From: Ehretia macrophylla
Lineage: Eukaryota; Streptophyta; Magnoliopsida; Boraginales; Ehretiaceae
Assembly (NCBI GenBank): GCA_037974665.1
Contig: CM075783.1
Location: 39,755,712 to 39,819,711 of the forward strand
Reading direction: 5' to 3'
DNA length: 64,000 nt
Of this stretch, positions 33,076 to 45,529 are shown one piece after another. The translations under genes and the position numbers were made by a program. The notes under the pieces were generated by a model that was given only the letters and a program-made list of their open reading frames with translations, did no database searches and had not been told where the DNA came from. How positions within the stretch are numbered: position 1 is the stretch's first letter; each line of letters starts with the position of its first letter.

Positions 33076-34894
33076 CATATTAAGTGTTGAGATCATACGA
33101 GCATGCAACGACACTTATACAAGACCGAGTGCAAGAATAGTTCACGTATCAACATGCAATCATCAGGAATCATGTTTAGAGCTATATGGACAATTTTGGG
33201 CAGCCTATTAACCTCCTTCAACATCATTTATATTTCACACAAGAATGGTTTATGACTCGGGAATCCACGGGGCCATTAGGGTTTACTAGGCCGTGCTCGG
33301 GGTTAGTTTCATTTGCTAAGCACCACAAGTAATACTTAAACCACATCAAGCCTATATAACATTTATTGGGCAGCCAACTAGTCACACAATTAAACACATT
33401 AATCATATGATCATCACTTAGCGAGATTTCATATTTAATAGGGTTTCAATTCATGCTTACACGTGCGATTAAGCCACAAGTTGTCACATAATTAAACCCA
33501 AGCCATGCATCGATTAATTAAGCATCCTCAATCATCCAAAACAGTCCACACAACATCTAAGTGCCACAATTTCAAGCATTCAATACCACAAGAGAAGTTA
33601 CAACATGTTTCAAAGCATATCACTAAACAAAACCTCACTGCATTGTTCTGTTTTCACACATTCATTTAGACAAGCAAAAAAATCTCCAATTTCAGTGAAA
33701 AAAATTTCAAATTAAAGCTTAATGAGTGATTTAAATCCAGAAACAAACCTCACCTCATTTGGAGTTCGGACTCAAGAGTTATAGCCAAAATCGTGAGACT
33801 ACGCAAAACTGTCCAGATTCATACACATTTCAATACTTGCCATTTTTTAGGATCTTAGGGTCAGATTTCGCCTTAGTCTATTTCTGACAAAAATGTCCAT
33901 AACTGAAACATCTAGTTACATACCAATTTTCATGCATTTTCACGAACATTTACTAAGTCAAAAATGCTTTTTTCTACAGAGCCAGTAATCTGCCGGAAAC
34001 CTATTTCATATTTCCAGATTTTCCAGATTTAGACACCTTTCGATATTTTGCCATTTTGGAAGCCTTAGAGTCAAAATTGGCCTTGGCCTATTTCTACGAA
34101 AAATTCTTAGAACTGACAAAACTAGTGACCTACCAATTTTCATGCATTTTTGACATCATTTTCTAGGCTAAAACGGTTTCGTTCCACAAGGTCAGAAATC
34201 GGCCAACAGAAACGTTTTTACCTATCTTCAAGTTCTAGCCAAACGTCCAGCCATGAATGGGCATATAAGCTCATGTACACACATATACAATAACTACAGA
34301 GGTAAATATAGCCATATGGAAGCATGCATGTGGTTTTTGAAAGCTTTTAAAAGAGTTTAACCCTCACCTTAGCAAGTTAATAGATGAAGATGCACCAATG
34401 GAGCTTCTTTCTTGCTTCTTGCTTGCTTGGGCTGCTATGGCTGAGCTTGGGGGAGATCTTGAGAGCATGCTTGAGGTCTTGGAAGGTCAAGAGGCAGCCA
34501 TGGTCGAAATGGAGAGAGAATGAGAGCTTGAGAGGGTTTTTGAGAGGAAAAATGAAGTTTTAGTGTGTGTGTGTGTGTGTGCTCGGTTTTGCAGAATTTT
34601 TGTGTGTCGAATGCCTTCTAAAGTTGCTGAATATTGTGCCTAGGAACTGTAGGGTGTAAGGAATAAGTGCATGAGCATGTTGGAGGCTTAGGAGTTAGCA
34701 AAAAGAGCATAGAACTTAGGAAAAGTTATGACATGGTGTAAGAGAATGTTGGGTAAAATAAAATATTTTATAGTTAGTGGGATTTGTAGAGAATTTGAAT
34801 TAGGAATATATTATTGGTTAGTGGATTGTGTAGGATTATTTTAGTGTTTTGTGCTTTGTGCAAGAATCTTTATTGATTAGCGTGCAGACACGCA

Positions 34895-35324
34895 TTCTTA
34901 GGTCTAGGGCACGCACTACGAGGTAAGGCATGCACTTCAAGGTAAATGCATAGATTTCTATGTAAATGCACACAATTCTGGGTAAGTGCATGCAAACCAA
35001 TGCAAGGTACGTAATTCAATACAATGCACGTAAATCAAGGTATGGCGCTTAAACATAGGTTAGAGCACGCAGTTCAAGGTTATGGCATATGAAACAAGAA
35101 AACGCAGACAAATTGAGGTCTCGCACGTAATTCAAGGTCAGGGCACGTATATCTAGGTATGCACATACATCGAGAATTAGGGCACACAATTCTAGGTCAA
35201 GGCACGTATGATGAAGCATGCACGAAAACCAAGATAGGGCACGTAATCCAAGATTAGTCATATAATTCTAGGTCTAAGGCACATAAATCGAGGTTAGACA
35301 CGTTATTCGAGGTCGGGCCTCACA
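34895..35324. repeat. Degenerate ~21-bp repeat field at LTR end, expanded
   Basis: Roughly 20 degenerate units of the form GGGCACGTAATTCAAGGTC, spaced about 18-23 bp, filling the first ~430 bp of the LTR in sense orientation. The corresponding zones in A, B and C are about half as long (for example 11450-11674, 24370-24602, 55345-55566). The unit is similar to the LTR edge itself, TCGAGGTCGGGCC. Confidence 0.8.
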
Positions 35325-35329
35325 CTGTG
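35325..35329. other. Right target-site duplication of the solo LTR
   Basis: CTGTG, continuing into CGCCGCGT of the satellite monomer. It pairs imperfectly with CTAAG at 20698-20702. Confidence 0.65.
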
Positions 35330-38300
35330 CGCCGCGTACTCCTTACGGATCAAAAGTTATGGGCAAATGAGCGACGGAGACCTGGTCCAAAGCCCCACGC
35401 CATCGGTTTGTGGGCCCAGCCTCTATGTGAAGCGAAGTTGCCTTGCCCACGGGGCCTTGGGATTCGATAATAGAAATGTGATGGATTAGGTTGTCATCCT
35501 TTTTTGGGCTCACGACATACGATCCGGGAAGGAAAAACAACACAAAAGAAAAAAAGTGTTCCAAAACTGATGAAAACGCTCAATTTTGGGCACCGAAAAC
35601 AGGCGCAGCCGAGCAAGCTTACTACCCTCGACGTAGAGCTCTCTGAGTGCTTTCCAACAGGATGCTGTGCGCTGCGTAACTCATTACGAATCAAAAGTTA
35701 TGGGCACCGGAGCGATAGAGACTTGGTCCCAAGCCCCACGCCCTCGGTTTGCGGGCCCAGCCTCTACGTGAGGGAAAGTTGTCTTGCCCAAGGTGCCATG
35801 GTATTCGATAATAGAATATGATGGATTAGGTTTTTTCCCTTTTTGCGGCTCACGACGTAAGATCCGGGATGAAAAAACAGCGTAAAAAAAGAAAAGTGTC
35901 CCGAAACTGATGAAAACATTCAATTTTGTGCTCTGAAAACAGGCGCAGTCGAGTAAGCTTGCTGCCCCCGTCGTAGAGCTCTCGGAGAGCTTTACAACAG
36001 TATGATGTGCGCCGCATAACTCCTTACGGATCAAAAGTTAGGGGCTTCGGAGTGACAGATACCTGGTCATAAGCCCCACGCCCTCGATTTGCGAGCCCAT
36101 CCTCAATGTGAAGTGAAGTTGTCATGCCCAAGGGGTCGTGGGATTCGGTAATAGAAATGTGATTGATTAGGTTGTCGTCCTTTTCGCGGTTGACGACGTA
36201 CGATCCGAGACGGCAAAATAGCGCAAAAGCAAAAAAGTATCCCAAAACTGATGAAGACGTTCAATTTTGTGCTCTGAAAACAGACGCAGTAGAGAAGGCT
36301 TCCTACCCCCATCATAGAGCTCTCAGAGAGCTTTCCAACGGTATGCTGTGCACCGCGTAACTCCTTACGGATCAAAAGTTATGGGCACCGGAGCAACAGA
36401 TACCTGGTCACAAGCCCCACGCCCTCGGTTTGTGGGCCCAGCCTCTACGTGAAGTGAAGTTGTCATGCCCAAGGTTTCGTGGGATTCAGTAATAGAAATG
36501 TGATTGATTAGGTTGTCGTCCTTTTCGCGGCTGACGACGTACGATCTGGGACGAAAAAACAGCGCAAAAGTAGAAAAGTGTCCCAAAACTGATGAAAATG
36601 TTCAATTTTGTGCTCCAAAAATAGCGACAGTCGAGAAGACTTCCTACCCCCATCGTAGAGCTCTTGGAGAGCTTTCCAACAGTATGATGTGCGCCTCGTA
36701 ACTCCTTACGGATCAAAAGTTATGGGCACCGGAGCAACAGATACCTGGTCACAAGCCCCATGCCCTCGGTTTGCAGGCCCAACCTCTACGTGAAGTGAAG
36801 TTGTCATGCCCAAGGTGTCATGGGATTCGGTAATAGAAATGTGATTGATTAGGTTGTCATCCTTTTCGCGGCTGACGACGTACGATCCGGGACAGAAAAA
36901 CAGCGCAAAAGTAGAAAAGTGTCCCAAAATTGATGAAAACGTTCGATTTTAGGCTCCGAAAATAGGCGCAGCCTAGCAGGCTTGTTGCCCTTGTTGTAGA
37001 GCCCTCGGAGAGCTTTCCAACTGTATGTTGTGTGCCACGTAACTCCATAAAGATCAAAAGTTATGGCAAATGAGCGATAGAGACCTGGTCCCAAGCCCCA
37101 CGCCCTCAGTTTGCTGGCCCAGTCTCTACGTGAAGCGAAGTTGTCTTTCCAAGATGCTGTGGGATTCGATAACAGAAATGTGATGGATTAGCTGTTCTTC
37201 CTTTTCTAGGCTCACGACATACGATCCGGGAAGGAAAAACAGCGCAAAAGAAGAAAAGTGTCCTAAAACTGATGAAAACGTTTAATTTTGAGCTCCAAAA
37301 ACAAGCGCAGTCGAGCAGGCTTGCTACCCCCATCGTAGAACTCTCTGACAGCTTTCCAACGGTATGTTGTGCGATGCGTTACTCCTTACGAATCAAAAGT
37401 TATGCGCACCGGAGCGACGGAGACCTAGTCCTAAGACCCATGCCCTCGGTTTGCGGGCCCAGCTTCTACGTGAAGTGAAGTTGTCTTGCCCAAGGTGCCA
37501 TGGGATTCGATAATAGAAATGTGATGGATTAGGTTGCCGTTCTTTTCTAGGCTCACGACGCACGATCGGGGAAGAAAAAAAAGCGCAAAAGAAGAAAAGT
37601 ATCCCAAAATTGATGAAAACGTTCAATTTTGGGCTCCAAAAACAGGCGCAGCCCCACCTGCTTGCTACCCCTGTCGTAGAGCTCTCATAGAGCTTTCCAA
37701 CAGTATGCTGTGCGCCGCGTAACTCCTTACGGATCAAAAGTTATGGGCAAAGGAGCGACGAAGACCTGGTCCCAAGCCCCACGCCCTCGGTTTGCTGGCC
37801 CAGCCTCTACGTGAAGCAAAGTTGTCTTTCCCACGGTGAATTGGGTTTCGATAATAGAAATGTGATGGATTATGTTGTCGTTCTTTTCTAGGCTCACGAC
37901 ATACGATCCGGGAAGCAAAAACAACTCAAAAGAAGAAAAGTGTTCCAAAACTGATGAAAAAGTTCAATTTTGGGCTTCGAAAACAAGCGCAGCCGAGCAG
38001 GCTTGCTGCCCTCATCGTAGAGCTCTCTTAGAGCTTTTCAACGGTTTGCTGTGCGCCGTGTAACTTCTTACGGATCAAAATTTATGGGCACCGGAGCGAG
38101 AGAGACTTGGTCCCAAGCCCCACGCCCTCGGTCTGCGGGCCCAACCTCTACGTGAAGTGAAGTTGTCTTGCCCAAGGTGCCGTGGGATTCGATAATAGAA
38201 ATGTGATGGATTAGGTTGTCATCCTTTTCTAGGCTCACGACGTACGATCCAGGAAGGAAAAATAGAGCAAAAGAATAAAAGTGTCCCATAACTAATTAAA

Positions 38301-39194
38301 ATGTCAAATTGTTGGCTCCAAAAATAGGCGCAGCCGAGCAGGTTTGCTGCCCCAATCGTAGAGCTCTCGGAGAGCTTTCCAACGGTATGCTGTGTGCCAC
38401 GTAACTCCTTATAGATCAAATGTTATGGGCACTGGAGCGACGAAGACCTTGTCCCAAGCCCCACGCCCTCGGTTTGCGGGCCGAGCCTCTACGTGAAGCA
38501 AATTTGTCTTGCCCAAGGTGCCGTGGGATTCGATAATAGAAATGTGATGGATTAGGTAGTCATCCTTTTCTAGGCTCACGACGTACGATCGGGGAAGGAA
38601 AAACAGCGCAAAAGAAGAAAATTGTCCCAAAACTGATGAAAACGTTCGATTTTGGGCCCTAAAAATAGGCGCAGCGCAGGCTTGCTACCCCGATCGTAGA
38701 GCACTCGGAGTGCTTTGCAACGCTATGTTGTGTGCCACGTAACTCCTTACGGATCAAAAGTTATGGGCAAAAGAGCGATGGAGACCTAGTCCCAAGCCTC
38801 ACACCCTCAGTTTGCGGGCCCAGCCTCTACGTGAAGCGAAGTTGTCTTGCCTAAGATGCCATGAGATTCGACAATAGAAATGTGATGGATTAGGTTGTCG
38901 TCCTTTTCGCGGCTCACGACGAACGATCTAGGATGAAAAAATAACGCAAAAGAAGAAAAGTGTCTAGAAACTGATGAAAACGTTCAATTTTGGGCTTCGA
39001 AAATAGGCGCAGCTGAGCAAGCTTGCTGCCCCCATCGTAGGGCTCTCGGAGAGCTTTCCAATAATATGATGTGCGCCACGTAACTCCTTACGGATCAAAA
39101 GTTATGGGCAAAGGAGTGACGGAGACTTGGTCCCAAGCCCCACGCCCTCGGTTTGCGGGCCCAGCCTCTACGTGAAGTGAAGTTTTCTTGCCCA

Positions 39195-40555
39195 AGGTGC
39201 CGTGGGATTCGATAATAGAAATGTGATGGATTAGGTTGTCGTCCTTTTCTAGGCTCACGACGTACGATCCGGGAAGGAAAAACAGCGCAAAAGAAGAAAA
39301 GTGTTCCAAAACTGATGAAAAAGTTCGACTTTGGGCTCCGAAAACAAGCGCAGCCGAGCAGGCTTGCTACCCCATCGTAGTGTTCTCTGAGTGCTTTCCA
39401 GTAGAATGTTGCACGTCGCGTAACTCCTTATAGATCAAAAGTTATGGCCACCGGAGCGACAGAGACCTGGTCTCAAGCCCCAAACTCTCGGTCTGCGGGC
39501 CCAGCTTCTACGTGAAGCAAAGTTGTCTTGCCCATGGTGCCATGGGATTCGATAATCAAAATGTGATGGATGTGGTTGTCATCCTTTTCTAGGCTCACGA
39601 CGTACGATCCGGGAAGGAAAAATAGCACAAAAGAATAAAAGTGTCCCATAACTGCGAAAATGTTCAATTTTTGGCTCTGAAAATAGGTGCAGCCGAGCAG
39701 GCTTGCTACCCCAATCGTAGAGCTCTCGGAGAGCTTTCCAACGGTATGCAGTGCGCCGTGTAACTCCTTACGGATCAAAAGTTATGGGCAAAGGAGCGAT
39801 AGAGACCTGGTCCCAAACCCCACGCCGTCGGTTTACGGGCCTAGCCTCTACGTGAAACGAAGTTGTCTTACCTATGGTGCATCAGGATTCAATAATAGAA
39901 ATGTGATGGATTAGGTTGTCGTCCTTTTCTAGGCTCACGACATGCGATCCGGGAGGGAAAAACAGCGCAAAAGAAGAAAAGTGTTCCAAAACTGATGAAA
40001 ATGTTCGGTTTTGGGCTCCGAAAACAAGAGCAACCGAGTAGGCTTACTGCCCCCGTCGTAGTGCTCTTTGAGTGCTTTCCAACAGTATGTTGTGCGCCGC
40101 GTAACTCCTTATGAATCAAAAGCTATGGGCACCTGAGTGACCGATACCTGGTCCCAAGCCCCACGCCCTCGGTCTACGGGCCCAGCCTCTACGCGAAGCG
40201 AAGTTGTCTTGCCCAAGCTACCGTGGGATTCGATAATAAAAATGTGATGGATTAGGTTGTCATCCTTTTCTAGGCTCACGACGTACGATCCGGAAAAGAA
40301 AAATAGCGCAAAAGAATAAAAGTGTCCCATAAATGATGAAAATGTTCAATTTTTGGTTCCGAAAATAGGCGCAGCCGACCAGGCTTGCTACCCCAATCGT
40401 AGAGCTCTCGGAGAGCTTTCCAATGGTATGTTGTTCCCTACGTAACTCCTTATAGATCAAAAGTTATGGGCATTGGAGCGACGGAGACCTTGTCCCAAGC
40501 CCCCACGCCCTCGGTTTATGGGCCCAGCCTCTACATGAAGCAAATTTGTCTTGCC
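39195..40555. repeat. Local K-L dimer repeat in the satellite
   Basis: Two successive pairs of a GTGTTCC monomer (K) followed by an AGAATAAAAGTGTCCCATAA monomer (L), after another K-L pair at about 37835-38515. The CCCATAA variant is private to these L units, suggesting local amplification of a ~682-bp dimer. Confidence 0.7.
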
Positions 40556-43500
40556 CAAGGTGCTGCGGGATTCGATAATAGAAATGCGATGGATTAGGTA
40601 GTCGTCCTTTTCTAGGCTCACGACGTACGATCTGGGAAGCAAAAACAGTGCAAAAGAAGAAAAGTGTCCCAAAACTGATGAAAACGTTCGATTTTGGGCC
40701 CCAAAAATAGGCGCAGCACAGGCTTGCTACCCCTGTCGTAGAGCACTCGGAGAGCTTCCCAACGGTATGTTGTGTGCGGCGTAACTCCTCACGGATCAAA
40801 TGTTATGGGCAAAGGAGCGACGGAGACCTAGTCCCAAGCCCCACACCCTCGGTTTGCAGGCCCAGCCTCTACGTGAAGCAAAGTTCTCTTGCCCAAGGCG
40901 CCGTGGGATTCGACAATAGAAATGTGATGGATTAGGTTGTCGTTCTTTTCGCGGTTCATGACGTACGATCCGAGACGTAAAAACAACACAAAAGAAGAAA
41001 AGCATCCAAAAACTTCTGAAAACATTCAATTTTGAGCTTCGAAAATGGGCGCAGCCGAGCAGGCTTGCTGCCCTAGTTGTAGGGCTCTCGGAGAGCTTTC
41101 CAATAATATGTTGTGCGCCGCGTAACTCTTTACGGATCAAAAGTTATGGGCAAAGGATCGACAGAGACCTGGTCCCAAGCCCCATGCCCTAGATTTGCGG
41201 GCCCACCCTCTACGTGAAGTGTAGTTGTGTTGCCCAAGCTGCCGTGGGATTCGATAATATAATTGTGATGGATTTGGTTGTCGTCCTTTTCGCGGCTCAC
41301 GACGTACGATCCGTGACAGAAAAACAGAGTAAAAGAAGAAAAGTGTCTAGAAATTGATGAAAACGTTCAATTTTGGGCTTAAAAAACTAGCGCAGCTGAG
41401 CCAGCTTGATGCCCCCGTCATAGAGCTCTCGGAGAGCTTTCCAATAGTATGTTGTTCGCCGCGTAACTACTTACAGATCACAAGTAATGGGCACCGGAGC
41501 GACGGAGACTTGGTCCTAAGGCCCACGCCCTCGATTTTGGGCCCAGCCTCTACGTGAAGTGAAGTTGGCTTGCCCAAGGTACCGTAGGATTCGATAATAG
41601 AAATGTGATGGATTAGGTTTTCGTCCTTTTCGCCGCTCACGACATACGATCCGGGATGGAAAAACAACGCAAAAGAAGAAAAGTATCCCAAAAATGATGA
41701 AAACATTCGATTTTGTTCTCTGAAAATAGGCGCAGTCGATCAACCTTGCTGCCCCTATCCTAGAGCTCTCAGAGAGCTTTCCAACAGTATGTTGTGCGCC
41801 GCGTAACTCCTTACGGATCAAAAGTTATGGGCACCGGAGTGATAGATACCTGGTCACAAGCCCCACGCCATCGATTTGCGGGTCCAGCCTCTACGTGAGG
41901 TAAAGTTGTCATGCCCAAGGTGTCATGGGATTCAGTAATAGAAATATGATTGATTAGGTTATCGTCCTTTTCGCGGCTGACGACGCACGATCCGAGACGG
42001 CAAAACAGCGCAAAAGTAGAAAAGTGTCCGTAAACTTATGAAGATGTTCGATTTTGGGCTCTGAAAATAGGCGCAATCGAGAAGGTCTTGCCCTCGTCGT
42101 AGAGCTCTTGGAGTACTTTCAAACGGTATGCTGTGTGCTGCGTAACTCCGTATGGATCAAAAGTTATGGGCACCGGAGCGACAGATACCTGGTCACAAGC
42201 CTTACGCCCTCGGTTTGTAGGACTAGCCTCTATGTGAAGTGAAGTTGTCATGCCTAAGGTGTCATGGGATTAGGTAATAGAAATGTGATTGATTAGGTTG
42301 TCATCCTTTTCGCGGCTGATGACGTACGATCCGGGACGGAAAAACTGTGCAAAAGTAAAAAATTGTCCCAAAACTGATGAAAACGTTCGATTTTGGGCTC
42401 CGAAAATAGGCACAACAGAGCAGGCTTACTGCCCCCATCGTAGAGGTCTCCAAGAGCTTTCCAACAGTATGTTGTGCACCGTGCAACTCCTTACGGATCA
42501 AAAGTCATGGGCAAACGAGCGACGGAGATATGGTCTCAAGCCCCACGCCCTCGGTTTGCTGGCCCAGCCTCTACATGAAGCGAAGTAATCTTGCCCACGA
42601 TGCCGTGGGATTCGATAATAGATATGTGATGGACTAGGTTGTCGTCCTTTTCTAGGCTCACGACGTGTAATCCGGGAAGGAAAAATAGCACAAAAGAATA
42701 AAAGTGTCCCAAAATTAATGAAAACGTTCGATTTTGGGCTCCGAAAATAGGCGCAGCCGAGTAGGCTTGCTGCCCCATTCATAAAGCTCTCGGAGTGCTT
42801 TCCAACGGTATGTTATGTGTCACGTAACTCCTTACAGATCAAAAGTGATGGGCACCAGAGCGACGGAGACCTTGTCCCAAGCCCCACGCCCTCGATTTAC
42901 GGGACCAGCCTCTATGTGAAGTGAAGTTTTCTTGCCCAAGGTGCCGTGGGATTCGATAATATAATTGTGATAGATCAGGTTGTTGTACTTTTCGCGGCTC
43001 ACGACGTACAATCCGGGATAAAAAAACAGCGCAAAAGAAGAAAAGTGTTACAAAACTGATGAAAATGTTCAATTTTGGGCTCTGAAAATAGGCATAGCCG
43101 ATAAGGAATGCTGCTCCCGTCGTAGACCTCTCTGGGAGCTTTCCAACGGTATGTTGTGCACCACATAACTCCTTACGGATCAAAAGTTATGGGCACCGGA
43201 GCAATAGAGACTTGGTCCCAAGCCCTACGCCATCAATTTGCGGGCCCAGCCTCTACGTGAAGCGAAGTTGTCTTGCGCAAGGTGCCGTGGGATTCGATAA
43301 TAGAAATGTGATGGATTAGGTTGTCGTCCTTTTCTAGGCTCACGACGTATGATCCGGGAAGGTAAAATAGCGCAAAAGAATAAAAGTATCCCAAAAATGA
43401 TGAAAATGTTCAATTTTGGGCTCCGAAAATAGGTACAGCCGAGCAGGATTGCTGCCCCAGTCGTAGAGCTCTCGAAGACCTTTCCAACGATACACTGTGC

Positions 43501-45529
43501 GCCGCGTAACTCCTTACAGATCAAAAGTTATGGGCACCGGAGCGGCGGAGACCTTGTCCCAAGCCCCACACCCTCGATTTGCGGGACCAGCCTCTATGTG
43601 AAGCGAAATTGTCTTGCCCAAGGTGTCGTGAGATTCGATAATAGAAATGTGATGGATTAGTTTGTCATCCTTTTCGCGGCTCACGACGTATGATCTGGGA
43701 TGAAAAAACAGCGCAAAAGAAGAAAAGTGTCCCGAAACTGATGATAATATTCGATTTTGTGCTCCGAAAATAGGCGCAGTCGAGCAGGCTTGCTGCCCAC
43801 ATTGTAGAGCTCTCGGAGAGCTTTCCAATTGTATGTTGTGCGCTACGTAACTCCTTACGGATCAAAAGTTATGGGCACCGGAGCGACAGATACCTAGCCA
43901 CAACCCCCACGCCCTCGGTTTACGGGCCCAGCCTCTCCGTGAAGTGAAGTTGTCATGCCCAAGGTGTCATGGGCTTCGATAACAGAAATGTGATGGATTA
44001 CGTTGTTGTCCCTTTCTAGGCTCACGACGTACGATCCGAGAAGGAAAAATAGCGCAAAAGTAGAAAAATGTCCTAAAACTGATGAAAACATTCGATGTTG
44101 GTCTCGAAAAACAGCCACAGCCACGCAGGCTTGCTACCCCTGTGGTAGAGCTCTCAGAGAGCTTTTCAACAGTATGCTGTGTGCCGCGTAACTCCTTACA
44201 GATCAAAAGTTATGGGCAAAGGAGCAACGGAGACTTGGTCCCAAGCCCCAAGCCCACGGTTTGTCGGCCCAGCCTCTACATGAAGCGAACTTATCTTGCC
44301 CAAGGTGCCATGGGATTCAATAATAGAAAGTGATGGATTAGGTTGTTGTCCTTTTTGCGGTTCACGACATACGATCCGGGACGAAAAAATAGCGCAAAAG
44401 AAGAAAAGTGTCCCAAAACTTATGAAAACGTTGAATTTTTGTTTTCAAAAATAGGTGCAGCCGAGCAGGCTTGCTACCCCCGTCGTAGAGCTCTCGGAGA
44501 GCTTTCTAACGGTATGCTGTGTGTCGCGTAACTCCTTACGAATAAAAAGTTATGGGCACCGGAGGGACGGAGACCTGGCCCCAAGGCCCACGCCCTCGTT
44601 TTGCGGGCCTAGCGTTTGCGTGAAGTGAAGTTGTCTTGCCCAAGGTGCCGTGGGATTCGATAATAGAAATGTTATGGATTAGGTTGTCGTCCTTTTCGCA
44701 GCTCACGACGTACAATCCGGGACGAAAAGTATCCTAAAACTGATGAGAATATTCAATTTTGTGCTCCGAAAATAGGCGCAGTCGAGCACGCTTGCTGCCC
44801 CCGCCGTAGAGCTCTCGGAGAACTTTCCAACTGTATGTTGTGCGCCGCGTAACTCCTTACGAATTAAAAGTTATGGGCACCGGAGCGACAGATACATGGT
44901 CACATGCCCTACGCCCTCAGTTTGCGGGCCCAACCTCTACGTGAAGTAAAGTTGTCATGCCCAAGGTGTCGTGGGATTCAGTACTAGAAATGTGATTGAT
45001 TAGGTTATCGTCCTTTTCGCGACTGACGACGTACAATCCGGGACGAAAAAAAAGCGCAAAAGTAGAAAAGTATCCCGACATTGATGAAAACGTTCGATTT
45101 TGGGCTCCAAAAATAGGGCAGCTAGCTTAGCTGCCCTCGTCGTAGAGCTCTCGGAGAGCTTTCCAACGGTATGCTGTACACCGCGTAACTCCTTACGAAT
45201 CAAAAGTTATGGGCAAAGGAGCGACGGAGACCTGGTCCCAAGCCCCACGCCCTCGGTTTGCGGTCCCAGTCTCTACGTGAAGCGAAGTTGTCTTTCCCAA
45301 GGTGTCGTGGGATTTAGTAATAGAAATGTGATTAATTAGGTTCTCGTCCTTTTTGCGACTAATGACGTACGATCCGGGATTTAAAAACAGGGCAAAAGTA
45401 GAAAAGTGTCCCAAAACTGATGAAAATGTTCAATTTTGGCTCCAAAAATAGGCGCAGCTAAGCAGGCTTGCTGCCCTCGTCGTAGAACTTTCGGAGAGCT
45501 TTCCAACGGTATGCTGTGCACCGCGTAAC

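Larger units (their letters stand above)
31806..35324 (-). mobile_element. Solo LTR, right part
   Basis: Resumes the LTR broken at 21010 and runs to GGGCCTCACA, where satellite restarts. It is clearly more diverged from A, B and C than they are from one another. It carries a private ~185-bp tandem duplication (about 32707-33075), a TG microsatellite (34565-34580) and an enlarged terminal ~21-bp repeat field. Solo LTRs arise by recombination between the two LTRs of one element. The 103-codon frame at 32393-32704 matches no frame kept in other LTRs. Confidence 0.92.

Noticed and set aside
34500-34620. Host gene exon in the solo LTR (GA-rich, TG repeat zone)
   Set aside because: The stretch aligns in position with the GA tract of the other LTRs and has no splice signals or protein similarity that I can recognise.
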